DNA from: Liolophura sinensis
Lineage: Eukaryota > Mollusca > Polyplacophora > Chitonida > Chitonidae
Assembly: GCF_032854445.1 (NCBI RefSeq)
Contig: NC_088302.1
Location: forward strand, 55,594,237 to 55,658,236
Direction: 5' to 3'
DNA: 64,000 nt
The notes beneath the pieces were generated by a model. It was not told where the DNA came from. It was given only the letters and a program-made list of their open reading frames with translations, and made no database searches. Position numbers and translations under genes: made by a program. Positions 1 to 12,688 of the stretch are shown here, piece by piece (the first letter of the stretch is position 1; each line of letters starts with the position of its first letter).

Positions 1-533
1 TAACGAACAGAGCTCCTTCCAGCACATAAGGGAAGATTGTATAATGAGACTTATGTTATCTACTGGTGTAAGTGTGGTAATGAACAAAGCTCCTTCCAGG
101 ACATATGGAAAGATTGTATAATGAGACTTACGTTATCTACTGGTGTAAGTGTGGTAACAAACAAAGCTCCTTCCAGGACATAACGGAAGATTGTATAATG
201 AGACTTACGTTATCTACTGGTGTAAGTGTGGTAACAAACAAAGCTCCTTCCAGCACATAAGGGAAGATTGTATAATGAGACTTATGTTATCTACTGGTGT
301 AAGTGTGGTAACAAAAAAGCTCCTTCCAGCACATAAGGGAAGATTGTATAATGAGACTTATGTTATCTACTGGCGTAAGTGTGGTAACAAACAAAGCTCC
401 TTCTAGGACATAACGGAAGATTGTATAATGAGACTTATGTTATCTACTGGTGTAAGTGTGGTAACAAACAAAGCTCCTTCCAGGACATAATGGAAGATTG
501 TATAATGAGACTTATCTATTGATGTAAGTGTGG
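1..533. repeat. Tandem array, 77-bp unit, about 7 copies
   Basis: The landmark AGCTCCTTCCA recurs at 11, 88, 165, 242, 318, 395 and 472, giving spacings of 77, 77, 77, 76, 77 and 77. Copies differ by a few substitutions; the one 76-bp step is a single-base loss in an A-rich stretch. The last copy decays near 533. The array is cut by the window start, so its true length is unknown. The 71-codon ORF at 191-406 is only the repeat read through and is not a gene. Confidence 0.97.
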
Positions 534-2833
534 CATTGTAGGTGGAACTTCTGGTCTTGTAATGTTCTCGCCATGGCAATTATTGCATGCAAATAATTAC
601 TGAAGTCAAGAGAATAGAGAATAGATAATAAGCATATATTGGCATAATTATGCATGTGAAGCCAATCAAGTTACTGTCATAGGTGTGAGTTGTTTATTTG
701 TCTCATTCAACAAAGGTGAGAAACTGACAAGAATTTCTGTGATTAAGCTGGTTTGTTGCTCATAAAGAAAAGGTATCACTTGAAAAACATACCAGTTTTG
801 TTTTAGCATCAGTCAGAATACATTGGCTTGAAAGAATCAATAATAATCTATATGGAGATTTTCACACTTGTGGACACGCAACCCTTACCGTTCCTCTGCA
901 CATTGAAGTCTGTGTACATGTAACAACGTTTGACCTAAGTGAGGCTTAGACAAGTCACATGAAGCATAATAGGTATGTTTTTGTTTGTGGTAGGAGTGAG
1001 TTGATTGTGGTCTGGTGCTGGAAGATGCTTGCCTTTAGATGGCTAGGGATCATGAAGTGCGAGATCAAATTGGCCCTGAGGAAAATAAATTTGTCAGTAC
1101 ATTCCCTCAATCGCATCACTGTTGGCCTTGGTGACAATTGCGTAGAAAATGCATGTGTGGCAGTTTGCCCAGTACAATGTACATTGAAAACCACCTGTTC
1201 TCCACTAGCTGGGACCAGTATGGAGTGCATATGTTTGTTAGTATCAGATGTGGGGAAGTTTGTCTGTATTTTGCCACAGGTCAGTGGTTTATACAGGGAA
1301 CTTAGGTTCAGTCAACCCATAAAACTAACTTGCTATCGAATAAGAGAAAAATTCTTCAGGCTGATGTGAAACAACAAATGATCAAATAAATAGATAAATG
1401 AATGTATTTTTGTTACCTTTTTCTTATTTTTGTTATCAGTATTAAAAGTGAAAGCATTGCCTTGAAGGTGTAAAGAAAGACATTTTGCCGATAAGCAGTC
1501 CCTGAAATAAGGGTAAGCTGGTGTAATATGGAGTGCTTCAAGGGTACACTCACTGAAATCTGGATCATCTTTTTATAGTCGTAATCCTATATCATTAGAA
1601 AACCTTTCTATGTCTGACAGCTAAAAAATGCTAACAGATTTTCTGTTTCATCAAGACTATTCATTAGTGATCTAAATTATTGCAGTGTGTGTCGTGCTAA
1701 ATGGCAATTAGTCGGATGTTCAATCAGTCAATCCGTTTGGCACTGAATCAATCCATCGATCCATCCATCACGGTGAGGTGAGCTAGCATGATTCGTGGGG
1801 ACATTTATGGTCTGATACATTTGTAGCTGTCCATTGGAAGCTTGATTGGGTCGAGTGCCAGCCTTGACAAAGTTCTTGGGGTTCTGATCACCAAGCGATG
1901 GCCATGCTGATAAGCAAATGATTAATGCTGCTGAAGTCGAGAAATGGCTCTCTGTCATGACATGGTACAAGGGAGGCTAAGTATTTGTGTGGCCTGTGGG
2001 AAGATGGAGGGTGGGGGGGGGGGGGAGGGGGATAGTGAAGCTGAATCCAGGCCTCCCAGTCCTGAGGATCTGATGTCTGCCTCTAATGTTTTGATTACTG
2101 TAATCTAGTAGCCTGTGTTGTGTGCATGTCAGCCTGTATTTATGATCCAGCACCAAGTCTTTATACCTGTTCATTGACAGCAGACCTGGACCTGATAATT
2201 ACCTAACGGGCAGAGGACAGTTCTCTCAGGTAGCTGATTCCTGTGGCTGGTATGTGCGCCTGACATTCCTGGTTACCAGTGCTACCACAGATGCCATCAC
2301 TTTGTGGTAATGGTGGCACTGCAAATAGCCTCATTACCCGGAATAAATAGACAAATGGTTAATTTTGACCTTGATTACTTCTGAAGGTCATGTTCTGTTT
2401 TGTAGTTTAGGCTTCTTCAATTGACATTTGGCTTGATTCTGATTGATTTCATCACCTTATAGTGCCTCTTTAGGTATTTTTTTTGAGAGAAATTGGACTC
2501 ATTTCTTCACAAAAATTAAAGTACATCAAATGTATTATTTTAAGGCCTTTACATGCTTCTGTAAGTGCATATTTGTATACCAGACTTTAGGTGAACTACA
2601 GTAACTAAATGTGATCATCTCATTTGTGTAACCAAGTGTTTCCTCTTGCCTTTAGACCACAGTATATATGAGAACAGCTACACATATGCTGTGACGTATT
2701 GCTGCTGTTGGCAGGTTGACGCAATGATGAAGTGACAGCGACGAAGTCAATCCATGGGTTGATTACTGCAGCTTATTTAAACTGAAAATAATATTGTTGT
2801 GTAGGTCTGAGCGATAATATCGCACGCTCCGCA
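534..2833. other. Unique non-coding stretch with one unassigned ORF
   Basis: No convincing gene is visible. The stretch holds an unassigned 136-codon ORF (959-1369, listed separately), a G-run at 2011-2031, and otherwise AT-rich unique sequence. Reading frames on both strands are short. Intron or intergenic DNA fits best. Confidence 0.6.
959..1369 (+). other. Unassigned 136-codon ORF, probably not a gene
   Basis: This is the longest uninterrupted frame in non-repetitive sequence here. The predicted product is rich in Cys, Val and Leu and shows no domain I recognise. A 91-codon frame is open on the other strand over 955-1230, so stops are scarce on both strands and the openness may be chance. 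An ancient transposon fragment on either strand is another possibility. There is no clear splice acceptor, promoter or poly-A signal. Confidence 0.12.
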
Positions 2834-5148
2834 AGAACCATGCCACAATTCAAGTTCACACAGCTCCTGACATGTGACACTAAAACAAAAATTACCACAA
2901 GAACCATGCACCATTCAAGTTCACACAGCTCCTGACATGTGACACTAAAAACAAAAATTACCACAAGAACCATGCACCATTCAAGTTCACACAGCTCCTG
3001 ACATGTGACACTAAAACAAAAATTACCACAAGAACCATGCACCATTCAAGTTCAGAGCTCCTGACATGTGACACTAAAACAAAAATTACCACAAGAACCA
3101 TGCACCATTCACGTTCACACAGCTCCTGACATGTGACACTAAAACAAAAATTACCACAAGAACCAAGCACCATTCAAGTTCACAGAGCTCCTGACATGTG
3201 ACACTAACAAAAATTACCAAAGAACATGCACCATTCAAGTTCACACAGCTCCTGACATGTGACACTAAAACAAAAATTACCACAAGAACCATGCACCATT
3301 CAAGTTCACCAGAGCTCCTGACATGTGACACTAAAACAAAAATTACCACAAGAACCATGCACAATTCCAGTTCACAGAGCTCCTGACATGTGACACTAAA
3401 ACAAAAATTACCACAAGAACATGCACCATTCAAGTTCACACAGCTCTGACATGTGACACTAAAACAAAAATTACCACAAGAACATGCACCATTCAAGTTC
3501 ACACAGCTCCTGACATGTGACACTAAAACAAAAATTACCAAGAATCCATGCACCATTCAAGTTCACACAGCTCCGACATGTGACACTAAAACAAAAATTA
3601 CCCAAGAACCATGCACCATTCAAGTTTCACACAAGCTCCTGACATGTGACACTAAAACACAAAAATTACCACAAGAAACCATGCACCATTCCAAGTTCAC
3701 ACAGCTCTGACATGTGACACTAAAACAAAAATTACCCACAAGAACATGCACCATTCAAGTTCACACAGCTCCTGACATGTGTCACTTAAACAAAAATTAC
3801 CACTAAGAAGAAGGAAGGAAATACAGCATGCACCATTCAAGTTCACACAGCTCCTAACATGTGACACTAAAACAAAAATTACCACAAAACCATGCACCAT
3901 TCAAGTTCACCAGCTCCTGACAAGTGACACTAAAACAAAATTACCACAAGAACACATGCACCATTCAAGTTCACCCACTACATCACATACCTCCCCCCCC
4001 CCAACATTCAAGTTCAGAGCTCCTGACATGTGACACTAAAACAAAAATTACCACAAGAACCATGCACCATTCAAGTTCACACAGCTCCTGACATGTGACA
4101 CTAAAACAAAAATTACCACAAGAACCATGCACCATTCAAGTTCACACAGCTCCTGACATGTGACACTAAAACAAAAATTACCACAAGAACCATGCACCAT
4201 TCAAGTTCACAGAGCTCCTGACATGTGACACTAAAACAAAAATTACCACAAGAACCATGCACCATTCAAGTTCACACAGCTCCTGACATGTGACACTAAA
4301 ACAAAAATTACCCCAAGAACCATGCACCATTCAAGTTCACACAGCTCCTGACATGTGACACTAAAACAAAAATTACCACAAGAACCATGCACCATTCAAG
4401 TTCACACAGCTCCTGACATGTGACACTAAAACAAAAATTACCCCAAGAACCATGCAACCATTCAAGTTCACACAGCTCCTGACATGTGACACTAAAACAA
4501 AAATTACCCCAAGAACCATGCCCATTCAAGTTCACACAGCTCCTGACATGTGACACTAAAACAAAAATTACCCCAAGAACCATGCACCATTCAAGTTCAC
4601 ACAGCTCCTGACATGTGACACTAAAACAAAAATTACCACAAGAACCATGCACCATTCAAGTTCACACAGCTCCTGACATGTGACACTAAAACAAAAATTA
4701 CCACAAGAACCATGCACCATTCAAGTTCAGAGCTCCTGACATGTGACACTAAAACAAAAATTACCACAAGAACCATGCACCATTCAAGTTCACACAGCTC
4801 CTGACATGTGACACCTAAAACAAAATTTACCACAAGAACCATGCACCATTCAAGTTCACACAGCTCCTGACATGTGACACTAAAACAAAAATTACCACAA
4901 GAACCATGCACAATTCAAGTTCACACAGCTCCTGACATGTGACACTAAAACAAAAATTACCACAAGAACCATGCACAATTCAAGTTCACACAGCCCTGGA
5001 CCTGTGACACTAAAACAAAAATTACCACAAGAACCATGCACCATTCAAGTTCACACAGCTCCTGACATGTGACACTAAAACAAAAATTACCACAAGAACC
5101 ATGCACCATTCAAGTTCACACAGCTCCTGACATGTGACACTAAAACAA
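2834..5148. repeat. Tandem array, 65-bp unit, about 35 copies
   Basis: The unit contains TTCAAGTTCACACAGCTCC, then ACATGTGACACTAAAAC and AAAAATTACCACAAGAACC. The landmark CAAGTTC recurs at 65-bp steps (for example 2851, 2916). Copies at about 2834-3180 and 4016-5148 are nearly identical, with sub-families such as TTACCCCAAG at about 4300-4590. Copies at about 3185-4015 carry many one- or two-base indels, a small foreign insert near 3803-3830 and a C-run near 3993-4003. The minus strand is open in all three frames of the unit, which explains several 70-156-codon ORFs that are not genes. Confidence 0.97.
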
Positions 5149-6146
5149 AAATCACTCAAAATTATACTCATTTGACACATAACTGACAAGAAATTCTTTA
5201 CATCGTAAGAACATTTGGCTGACAAACACATACCACCAAGTACATACCACCATGGATCCTCAAAACCTAGCTAAACGCAAATTCTGAGCTGCCAGGACAA
5301 TCGTAAGACACTCGGCGTCGTTCCTATGGCAACTACATCAAGAACAAGGAAATAGTAAATTGTGATAACTTTTTGAACTACAGTAACAGTATATATATAA
5401 ATGTGTATTTGTTGCTGGGATTTTCTTGTTTGCTGGCTGTGACTGAGAGTAGATTTTCCCAAACTGCTGTGGAAGGTTCAAAACCACTTTCTTCTGCAGT
5501 GATAAGCTCAAGGTTCTTGTAATCTTTACCATCAGCCTTGATTTCAGTCAAGAGCCATTATCAATTTGGCTCTAAGATGACTGTCCATCCTTAAAATGAG
5601 ACTCTATTAAATCACAAATCAGGTACAGTCAAAGTGTGGTTTAGTTCTTGTGTGTTGGCCTAAAAAGAGAGCAAAGATCAGAGGCCGTGTTCAAAGAAAA
5701 ACTTAGTGACAACAATAGGAGTCCGTAAGTTACAGTAAATCATTGTCAAGAACATTCATGAACTTTAACGGCATCACCACTCGTACATTCTAACAAAAGA
5801 TTAAAACTGATCAAGTATACTCCAGTCTACGTATCTTGGATGCTTGCAGACAATGCAGATGACAAAATCAAGAAGTAAAACAAAGTAGTTCGGTACATGT
5901 GTACTGTATGATTGGCTGATTTTTTGTCTGCAATGAAGCAAATGAACACCTGAATTTGGAACATATCAGTTTGTTGATTTATTTGATGCATCATATCTGA
6001 ATATTACTTGTATAATATATTTATAAATGATGTGTTGAAACCGTAGAGTTAAGACAGGTTGTTTGCAAAAATATTTTTTCAAGTTCACCTGTCAGGAGAT
6101 GTTAAGGATTGATGTTTAAGAGCAGCGAAATACAAGGTTTAACTTT
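5149..6146. other. Unique AT-rich stretch, nothing recognised
   Basis: There is a short TA-rich run near 5391-5400. No coding exon, RNA gene or repeat is evident. Confidence 0.55.
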
Positions 6147-7670
6147 TATAACTTTGTATTTATTGTGGACAGATTGTCCTCTTTGTCCTCAACTGATGCT
6201 CTTCCAAAAAAAAAAAAGAAAAGCAAAAAAAAGAAAACAAAGAGAAAAAGATTAATGGGCAATTCTTCTCAGAATAAATTTTCACTAAAACAGTTTGGAT
6301 TTGATAGATGCCTTATCCGCAGTTTTGATCAGTGTGTCTGTCAAACTTGTCTCTATATTAAATTGACAAAGCTTACATAAACCATTATTGTCGGGAATGA
6401 GTCATTGTAAAACATTATTCAAGATGGCTGACTGGTGTGCTTAGATTCTGCTGTGTTAAATCAAGACCAGAGCAGTGCATATTGAAGCATCCCCCCCCCC
6501 CACACACACACACAGACACTGCCTCATTCCCCCTCCCCCACCAACTCTCACCTACACCCCACCACCCCCTCCCCTCACCCTCTTCTTGTCTGCTAAGCTT
6601 CAGCCTTCTTATATCTTGTCCTGTTTGTACAGCCCTGATGGTGATCAAATCAAATCCCTCAGGATTTCTTCTTAAGCCTGTTGATATTTCCTAAAGTGAT
6701 GTACAGAGTTCATCCAATGAGACCTCAGTGATCATCACCCAGGGTGACAAACATGCCTCCCAGAGAAAACACTGACTATGGCACACATCTTAGGTACAAT
6801 AAAATTACATTAACATCATGACAAATGACTGTTATGTGCCTCGCCTCTGTCGTATAAGCAGTTGGTGTTGGAGTGGAAATAGTGGCGCGTCCGTGGGTTA
6901 CTTTCTCGGCCTGACACCTTTCAGGCTACATACGGCGGTGACGCACAGTCAACATGGAATAGCAGATGAGCTAGCCCTTATACCAATATCACTTATCTTG
7001 TACTGTTAATTCAAGCAACTTTCCCCTGAGGATGCAAGACTGCGAAGGATTTTCCCAGACTTCCGTAATTTCTTTTAATTCAATCACTTTGTATTATGGA
7101 TGTGATTTATCCTACTCTGTATCTTTTATTGTAGGCTGGAAATTTTGTGTCATAAAGGCTTTACAAATTTTCAGCACCATAATTTTTATTCTGTTTTGAC
7201 ATGTTTGCCCTTTTTCACGTAAAGTTTGACGTGTGCTGAAGCCAGAGTGTTATGAATATTTGCATACATGTCTGCAGCAGTTGATTGTCATTTAGATAAC
7301 TGCGATGTTTGGCCGAGGAAAGATTTATGAGATTATCTCTTCTCTCTTAACTCTCAAAAGCCCTCTCTAATTATACCTAATATCGTCACCCTCTGAATAT
7401 CATATTAATATCTGATAATGTATTTGTAATAAACCGACATGTCCACAGTAGTCGGTGATATGTTAAATACGATGTAAATATAATTTTGAAGTGAAATTAG
7501 AGACAGAGATGTCTCACTTAGCAAGGATTCACCGCGAGAAAAACAGGATTTGGTCAGCTGAGAACTATTGATGTTGATTATCAAGTGATTACCAGACATG
7601 CTAATGGTGCAGCGGATTAGGATTACCGTCTGCTGCGAATGTGTGTGTGTGTGTGGGGGGGGGGGGGGGA

Positions 7671-7848
7671 GCTGCCCTCTGTGGCTGCACTCTGTGGCTG
7701 CACTCTGTGGGTGCCATGGCTAGCCTCTCTGGAGGTCCGTGAGAAAGTCTGCCAGCAACCTTCAGGGTGTTGTGGATTTTCCCCTCCCCCATAGTGGTAG
7801 TCGACGTTGTATAAGGGAAATATTCTTGAGCAAATAAATAAACGAATA
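7671..7848 (+). mobile_element. Degenerate SINE copy with an internal 18-bp deletion
   Basis: It matches the body and tail of the SINE at 26243-26508, through the parts AGTCTGCCAGCAACCTTC and GGAAATATTCTTGAGCAAAT. The tRNA-like head is lost; a G-run (about 7655-7669) lies just upstream. Relative to the equivalent copy at 10285-10468 it lacks 18 bp in the TTTCC-flanked middle, and it carries an extra TGGCTGCACTCTG unit. Confidence 0.8.
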
Positions 7849-7924
7849 GGGGAACCAGATTGAGTGATCAACCTGCCCGAATAGTGCACAGAACTGCATG
7901 AATGGGTGACTTGTGTAAATATAC

Positions 7925-8565
7925 AGCATTGACAGTGTGTACTCTCTGACTGTACCTGATTGGAGGTGTAGACAGTGTACATGATTGGAGGTGATGTGGA
8001 CTGTCTGAATGTGAATGATTGACATTATGGAGTCTGACTGTACATGATTAGAGGCGTAAACATTGCACATGGTTGGAGGTGATGTGGACTGTCTGAATGT
8101 GCATGATTGACTGTGTGGACTCTCTGACTGCATGATTAGAGGTGTAGATATTGCACATGATTGGAGGTGATGTGGACTGTCTGAATGTGCATGATTGACA
8201 GTGTGGACTCCCTGACTGTGCATGATTAAAGGTGTAGACATTGCACAGGATTGAATGTGATGTGTTTGAATATACAGGTTGGGATGTGATATGAACTGTC
8301 TGAATATAAAGGATTGGAGGTGTGAACTGTCAGATTGTACATGGCTGGGAGGTGCAAACTGTCAGATTGTACATGGCTGGGAGGTGTGAACTGTCAGAGT
8401 GTATAGGATTGCAGTTGTGAACTATCAGTGTACAGGATTGGAGATGTGAACTGTCTGAATGCACATGACTGAGGGGGGGGGGGGGGGTGCAGACTGTCTG
8501 AATGTACATGATTGGAGCTGTGAACTATCTTAGTGTACATGATTGGAGATGTGAACTGTCTTAGT
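7925..8565. repeat. Minisatellite, ~31-bp unit with ~90-bp higher order (left copy)
   Basis: Diverged ~31-bp units built on GGACTGTCTGAATGTGCATG and GATTGGAGGTG alternate in groups of about three (about 90 bp). A G-run lies at 8473-8487. The array runs into the N gap and is the counterpart of 10545-11405. Confidence 0.9.
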
Positions 8566-8765
8566 NNNNNNNNNNNNNNNNNNNNNNNNNNNNNNNNNNN
8601 NNNNNNNNNNNNNNNNNNNNNNNNNNNNNNNNNNNNNNNNNNNNNNNNNNNNNNNNNNNNNNNNNNNNNNNNNNNNNNNNNNNNNNNNNNNNNNNNNNNN
8701 NNNNNNNNNNNNNNNNNNNNNNNNNNNNNNNNNNNNNNNNNNNNNNNNNNNNNNNNNNNNNNNNN
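8566..8765. other. Assembly gap of exactly 200 N
   Basis: Exactly 200 undetermined bases, a round number typical of a placeholder of unknown size. The flanking sequences overlap each other for more than 2 kb, so the real distance is probably negative. Confidence 0.99.
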
Positions 8766-11405
8766 TATAACTTTGTATTTATTGTGGACAGATTGTCCTC
8801 TTTGTCCTCAACTGATGCTCTTCCAAAAAAAAAAAAAAAAGAAAAGCAAAAAAAAGAAAACAAAGAGAAAAAGATTAATGGGCAATTCTTCTCACAATAA
8901 ATTTTCACTAAAACAGTTTGGATTTGATAGATGCCTTATCTGCAGTTTTGATCAGTGTGTCTGTCAAACTTGTCTCTATATTAAATTGACAAAGCTTACA
9001 TAAACCATTATTGTCGGGAATGAGTCATTGTAAAACATTATTCAAGATGGCTGACTGGTGTGCTTAGATTCTGCTGTGTTAAATCAAGACCAGAGCAGTG
9101 CATATTGAAGCACCCCCCCCCCCCCACACACACACAGACACTGCCTCATTCCCCCTCCCCACCAACTCTCACCTACACCCCACCACCCCCTCCCCTCACC
9201 CTCTTCTTGTCTGCTAAGCTTCAGCCTTCTTATATCTTGTCCTGTTTGTACAGCCCTGATGGTGATCAGATCAAATCCCTCAGGATTTCTTCTTAAGCCT
9301 GTTGATATTTCCTAAAGTGATGTACAGAGTTCATCCAATGAGACCTCAGTGATCATCACCCAGGGTGACAAACATGCCTCCCAGAGAAAACACTGACTAT
9401 GGCACACATCTTTGGTACAATAAAATTACATTAACATCATGACAAATGACTGTTATGTGCCTCGCCTCTGTCGTATAAGCAGTTGGTGTTGGAGTGGAAA
9501 TAGTGGCGCGTCCGTGGGTTACTTTCTCGCCTGACACCTTTCAGGCTACATACGGCGGTGACGCACAGTCAACATGGAATAGCAGATGAGCTAGCCCTTA
9601 TACCAATATCACTTATCTTGTACTGTTAATTCAAGCAACTTTCCCCTGAGGATGCCAGACTGCGAAGGATTTTCCCAGACTTCCGTAATTTCTTTCAATT
9701 CAATCACTTTGTATTATGGATGTGATTTATCCTACTCTGTATCTTTTATTGTAGGCTGGAAATTTTGTGTCATAAAGGCTTTACAAATTTTCAGCACCAT
9801 ATTTTTATTCTGTTTTGACATGTTGCCCTTTTTCACGTAAAGTTTGACGTGTGCTGAAGCCAGAGTGTTATGAATATTTGCATACATGTCTGCAGCAGTT
9901 GATTGTCATTTAGATAACTGCGATGTTTGGCCGAGGAAAGATTTATGAGATTATCTCTTCTCTCTTAACTCTCAAAAGCCCTCTCTAATTATACCTAAAT
10001 ATCGTCACCCTCTGAATATCATATTAATATCTGATAATGTATTTGTAATAAACCGACATGTCCACAGTAGTCGGTGATATGTTAAATACGATGTAAATAT
10101 AATTTTGAAGTGAAATTAGAGACAGAGATGTCTCACTTAGCAAGGATTCACCGCGAGAAAAACAGGATTTGGTCAGCTGAGAACTAATTGATGTTTATTA
10201 TCAAGTGATTACCAGACATGCTAATGGTGCAGCGGATTAGGATTACCGTCTGCTGCGAATGTGTGTGTGGGGGGGGGGGGGGGGAGCTGCCCTCCGTGGC
10301 TGCACTCTGTGGGTGCCATGGCTAGCCCTCTCTGGAGGTCCGTGAGAAAGTCTGCCAGCAACCTTCAGGGTGTTGTGGATTTTCCCCGGATTCTACACGG
10401 TTTCCTCCCCCATAGTGGTAGTCGACGTTGTATAAGGGAAATATTCTTGAGCAAATAAATAAACGAATAGGGGAACCAGATTGAGTGATCAACCTGCCCG
10501 AATAGTGCACAGAACTGCATGAATGGGTGACTTGTGTAAATATACAGCATTGACAGTGTGTACTCTCTGACTGTACCTCATTGGAGGTGTAGACAGTGCA
10601 CATGATTGGAGGTGATGTGGACTGTCTGAATGTGAATGATTGACATTATGGAGTCTGACTGTACATGATTAGAGGTGTAGACATTGCACATGATTGGAGG
10701 TGATGTGGACTGTCTGAATGTGAATGATTGACCCGGTGGACTCTCTGACTGTGCCTGATTAGAGGTGTAGACAGTGCACATGATTGGAGGTGATGTGGAC
10801 TGTCTGAATGTGAATGATTGATATTATGGAGTCTGACTGTACATGATTAGAGGCGTAAACATTGCACATGGTTGGAGGTGATGTGGACTGTCTGAATGTG
10901 CATGATTGACTGTGTGGACTCTCTGACTGCATGATTAGAGGTGTAGATATTGCACATGATTGGAGGTGATGTGGACTGTCTGAATGTGCATGATTGACAG
11001 TGTGGACTCTGACTGTGCATGATTAAAGGTGTTTAAAGGTGTAGACATTGCACAGGATTGAATGTGATGTGTTTGAATATACAGGTTGGGATGTGATATG
11101 AACTGTCTGAATATAAAGGATTGGAGGTGTGAACTGTCAGATTGTACATGGCTGGGAGGTGCAAACTGTCAGATTGTACATGGCTGGGAGGTGCAAACTG
11201 TCAGATTGTACATGGCTGGGAGGTGTGAACTGTCAGAGTGTATAGGATTGCAGTTGTGAACTATCAGTGTACAGGATTGGAGATGTGAACTGTCTGAATG
11301 CACATGACTGATGGGGGGGGGGGGGGCTGCAGACTGTCTGAATGTACATGATTGGAGCTGTGAACTATCTTAGTGTACATGATTGGAGATGTGAACTGTC
11401 TTAGT
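8766..11405. repeat. Right copy of the duplicated segment
   Basis: Homologous to 6147-8565 in the same order and orientation. It is about 220 bp longer, mostly from additional ~31-bp minisatellite units near 10690-10850 and 11150-11220, plus 18 bp retained in the SINE. It is most simply the other allele or an overlapping contig, not a true second locus. Confidence 0.95.
10285..10468 (+). mobile_element. Degenerate SINE copy
   Basis: Counterpart of 7671-7848, with the middle motif CACGGTTTCCTCCCCCATAG intact. The tail is GGAAATATTCTTGAGCAAAT followed by an ATAA-rich end. The tRNA-like promoter is not recognisable. Confidence 0.85.
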
Positions 11406-11935
11406 GTACAGAATTGGATGTGTGAACAGTCTGAATGTACAAGACTGGATGCATCTGTTTGAATGTACAGTGTTACTTGCCTGAACTGTTTGAATTGGTT
11501 ATGTGAAGTGTCTGAGTGTACAGAATTTTTGGGGTGTGATCTGTCTGAATGTACAGGATAGGAGGTGTGAACTGTCTGAATGTACAGGATAGGAGGTGTG
11601 AACTGTCTGAATGTACAGGATTGGAGGTGGGAACTGTCTGAATGTACAGGATTGGAGGTGGGAACTGTCTGAATGTACAGGATTGGAGGTGGGAACTGTC
11701 TGAATGTACAGGATAGGAGGTGTGAACTGTCTGAATGTACAGGATTGGAGGTGGGAACTGTCTGAATGTACAGGATAGGAGGTGTGAACTGTCTGAATGT
11801 ACAGGATTGGAGGTGGGAACTGTCTGAATGTACAGGATTGGATGTGGAGGTGTGAACTGTCTGAATGTACAGGATTGGAGGTGTGAACTGTCTGAATGTA
11901 CAGGATTGGAGGTGTGAACTGAGGTCTGAACTGAC
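10545..11935. repeat. Minisatellite, 31-bp unit
   Basis: From about 11540 on, the unit is a regular 31-bp monomer made of TGTCTGAATGTACAGGATTG plus GAGGTGGGAAC, with GGATAGG and GGTGTGAAC variants. Upstream, the monomers are more diverged and grouped about three at a time. A G-run lies at 11313-11326. It decays near 11935. Confidence 0.93.
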
Positions 11936-12688
11936 TGATTGTAGAGGATTGTGGTATCGAATGTTCGATTGGAGGCCTTAACTGAGTGAATCCAACTAGC
12001 TGTAGAATAGGTTATTATTGTTGATTTAGGACCTAAGTGTTGTACATTTTCATGATGAAAACCCAGTGGCTGAGAATATTGTTTAGCTCTACTTTGTATA
12101 ACAAGGGCTATAGCTTCTCTTTGGAGACCAAGCCTGTAAAACTAACTCTTTGTCTCTGGTTTTACAGCAAGGCAAGTGCTGAAGCTGTCGTGTGGAGTAA
12201 TGCTTATTCTGTGTACTGTCAGTTATGGTTTTGATGACAAGATAAAGAGACTTAAGTGAACCCAATTTATAGAAGCTACTGTTGCAAACATTTGTGTCTC
12301 AGATCAGAAACCCTGTTTGCTGTGCACGTTACATAATGCTGCATCACTCAGTGTTGACATGGCTGGAGAGCATTGTTTTCTTTATGATATGCAGCATGGG
12401 CTGCTCCGAGAGAGATTGGAACTAATTTCTCTCTTTGTCAACTCTCTCCTGCCAATGATTCGAAAAGCAAACATTTCCAGGTTGTCTGAAGTGCTTTTTG
12501 AAACAGGTTTGAAATTCAACCCCAAAGTGTCAACATTATGGGGAATATCATCAGTGGCTGTTAATAATTATGTCTCTTCTTTAATGGCTGGTAATTGGAT
12601 AGGACACTGATGATTTGCTAACTATCTCAATTGAGTGGAACACCCAAGCTCCCACCACAGACAGGAGTGTTTGTGTGTGTGTGTGTGT
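11936..12688. other. Unique stretch with one unassigned ORF
   Basis: The only long frame is 12317-12610 (+, 97 codons), with no domain I recognise. An acceptor-like GGTTTTACAG ends at 12167, but no matching donor or sustained coding frame follows. I treat the stretch as non-coding. Confidence 0.5.

Larger units (their letters stand above)
6147..8565. repeat. Left copy of a ~2.4-kb segment duplicated across an assembly gap
   Basis: The sequence from TATAACTTTGTATTTATTG (6147) to GTGAACTGTCTTAGT (8565) recurs almost base for base at 8766-11405. Scattered differences include substitutions (TCAGAATAAA versus TCACAATAAA; CTTAGGTAC versus CTTTGGTAC), homopolymer-length changes and repeat copy-number changes. 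This copy ends exactly at the N gap and the other begins exactly after it, which is the signature of two overlapping or allelic contig ends laid end to end. It contains an A-rich run, a C-run with a CA microsatellite (6491-6514), a degenerate SINE and the start of the 31-bp array. Confidence 0.95.

Noticed and set aside
1-533. CRISPR-like direct repeats (also the other arrays)
   Set aside because: The whole unit repeats, with no unique spacers alternating with a constant repeat, and the context is animal DNA.
2773-5231. Several 60-156-codon ORFs on both strands
   Set aside because: They are the 65-bp satellite read through; the same peptide motif recurs in shifting frames.
8533-9003. ORFs crossing the N gap
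   Set aside because: They are built from undetermined bases and have no meaning.
12317-12610. 97-codon ORF
   Set aside because: Open frames of this length are expected by chance in 64 kb of AT-rich DNA; no recognisable domain and no splice partner.
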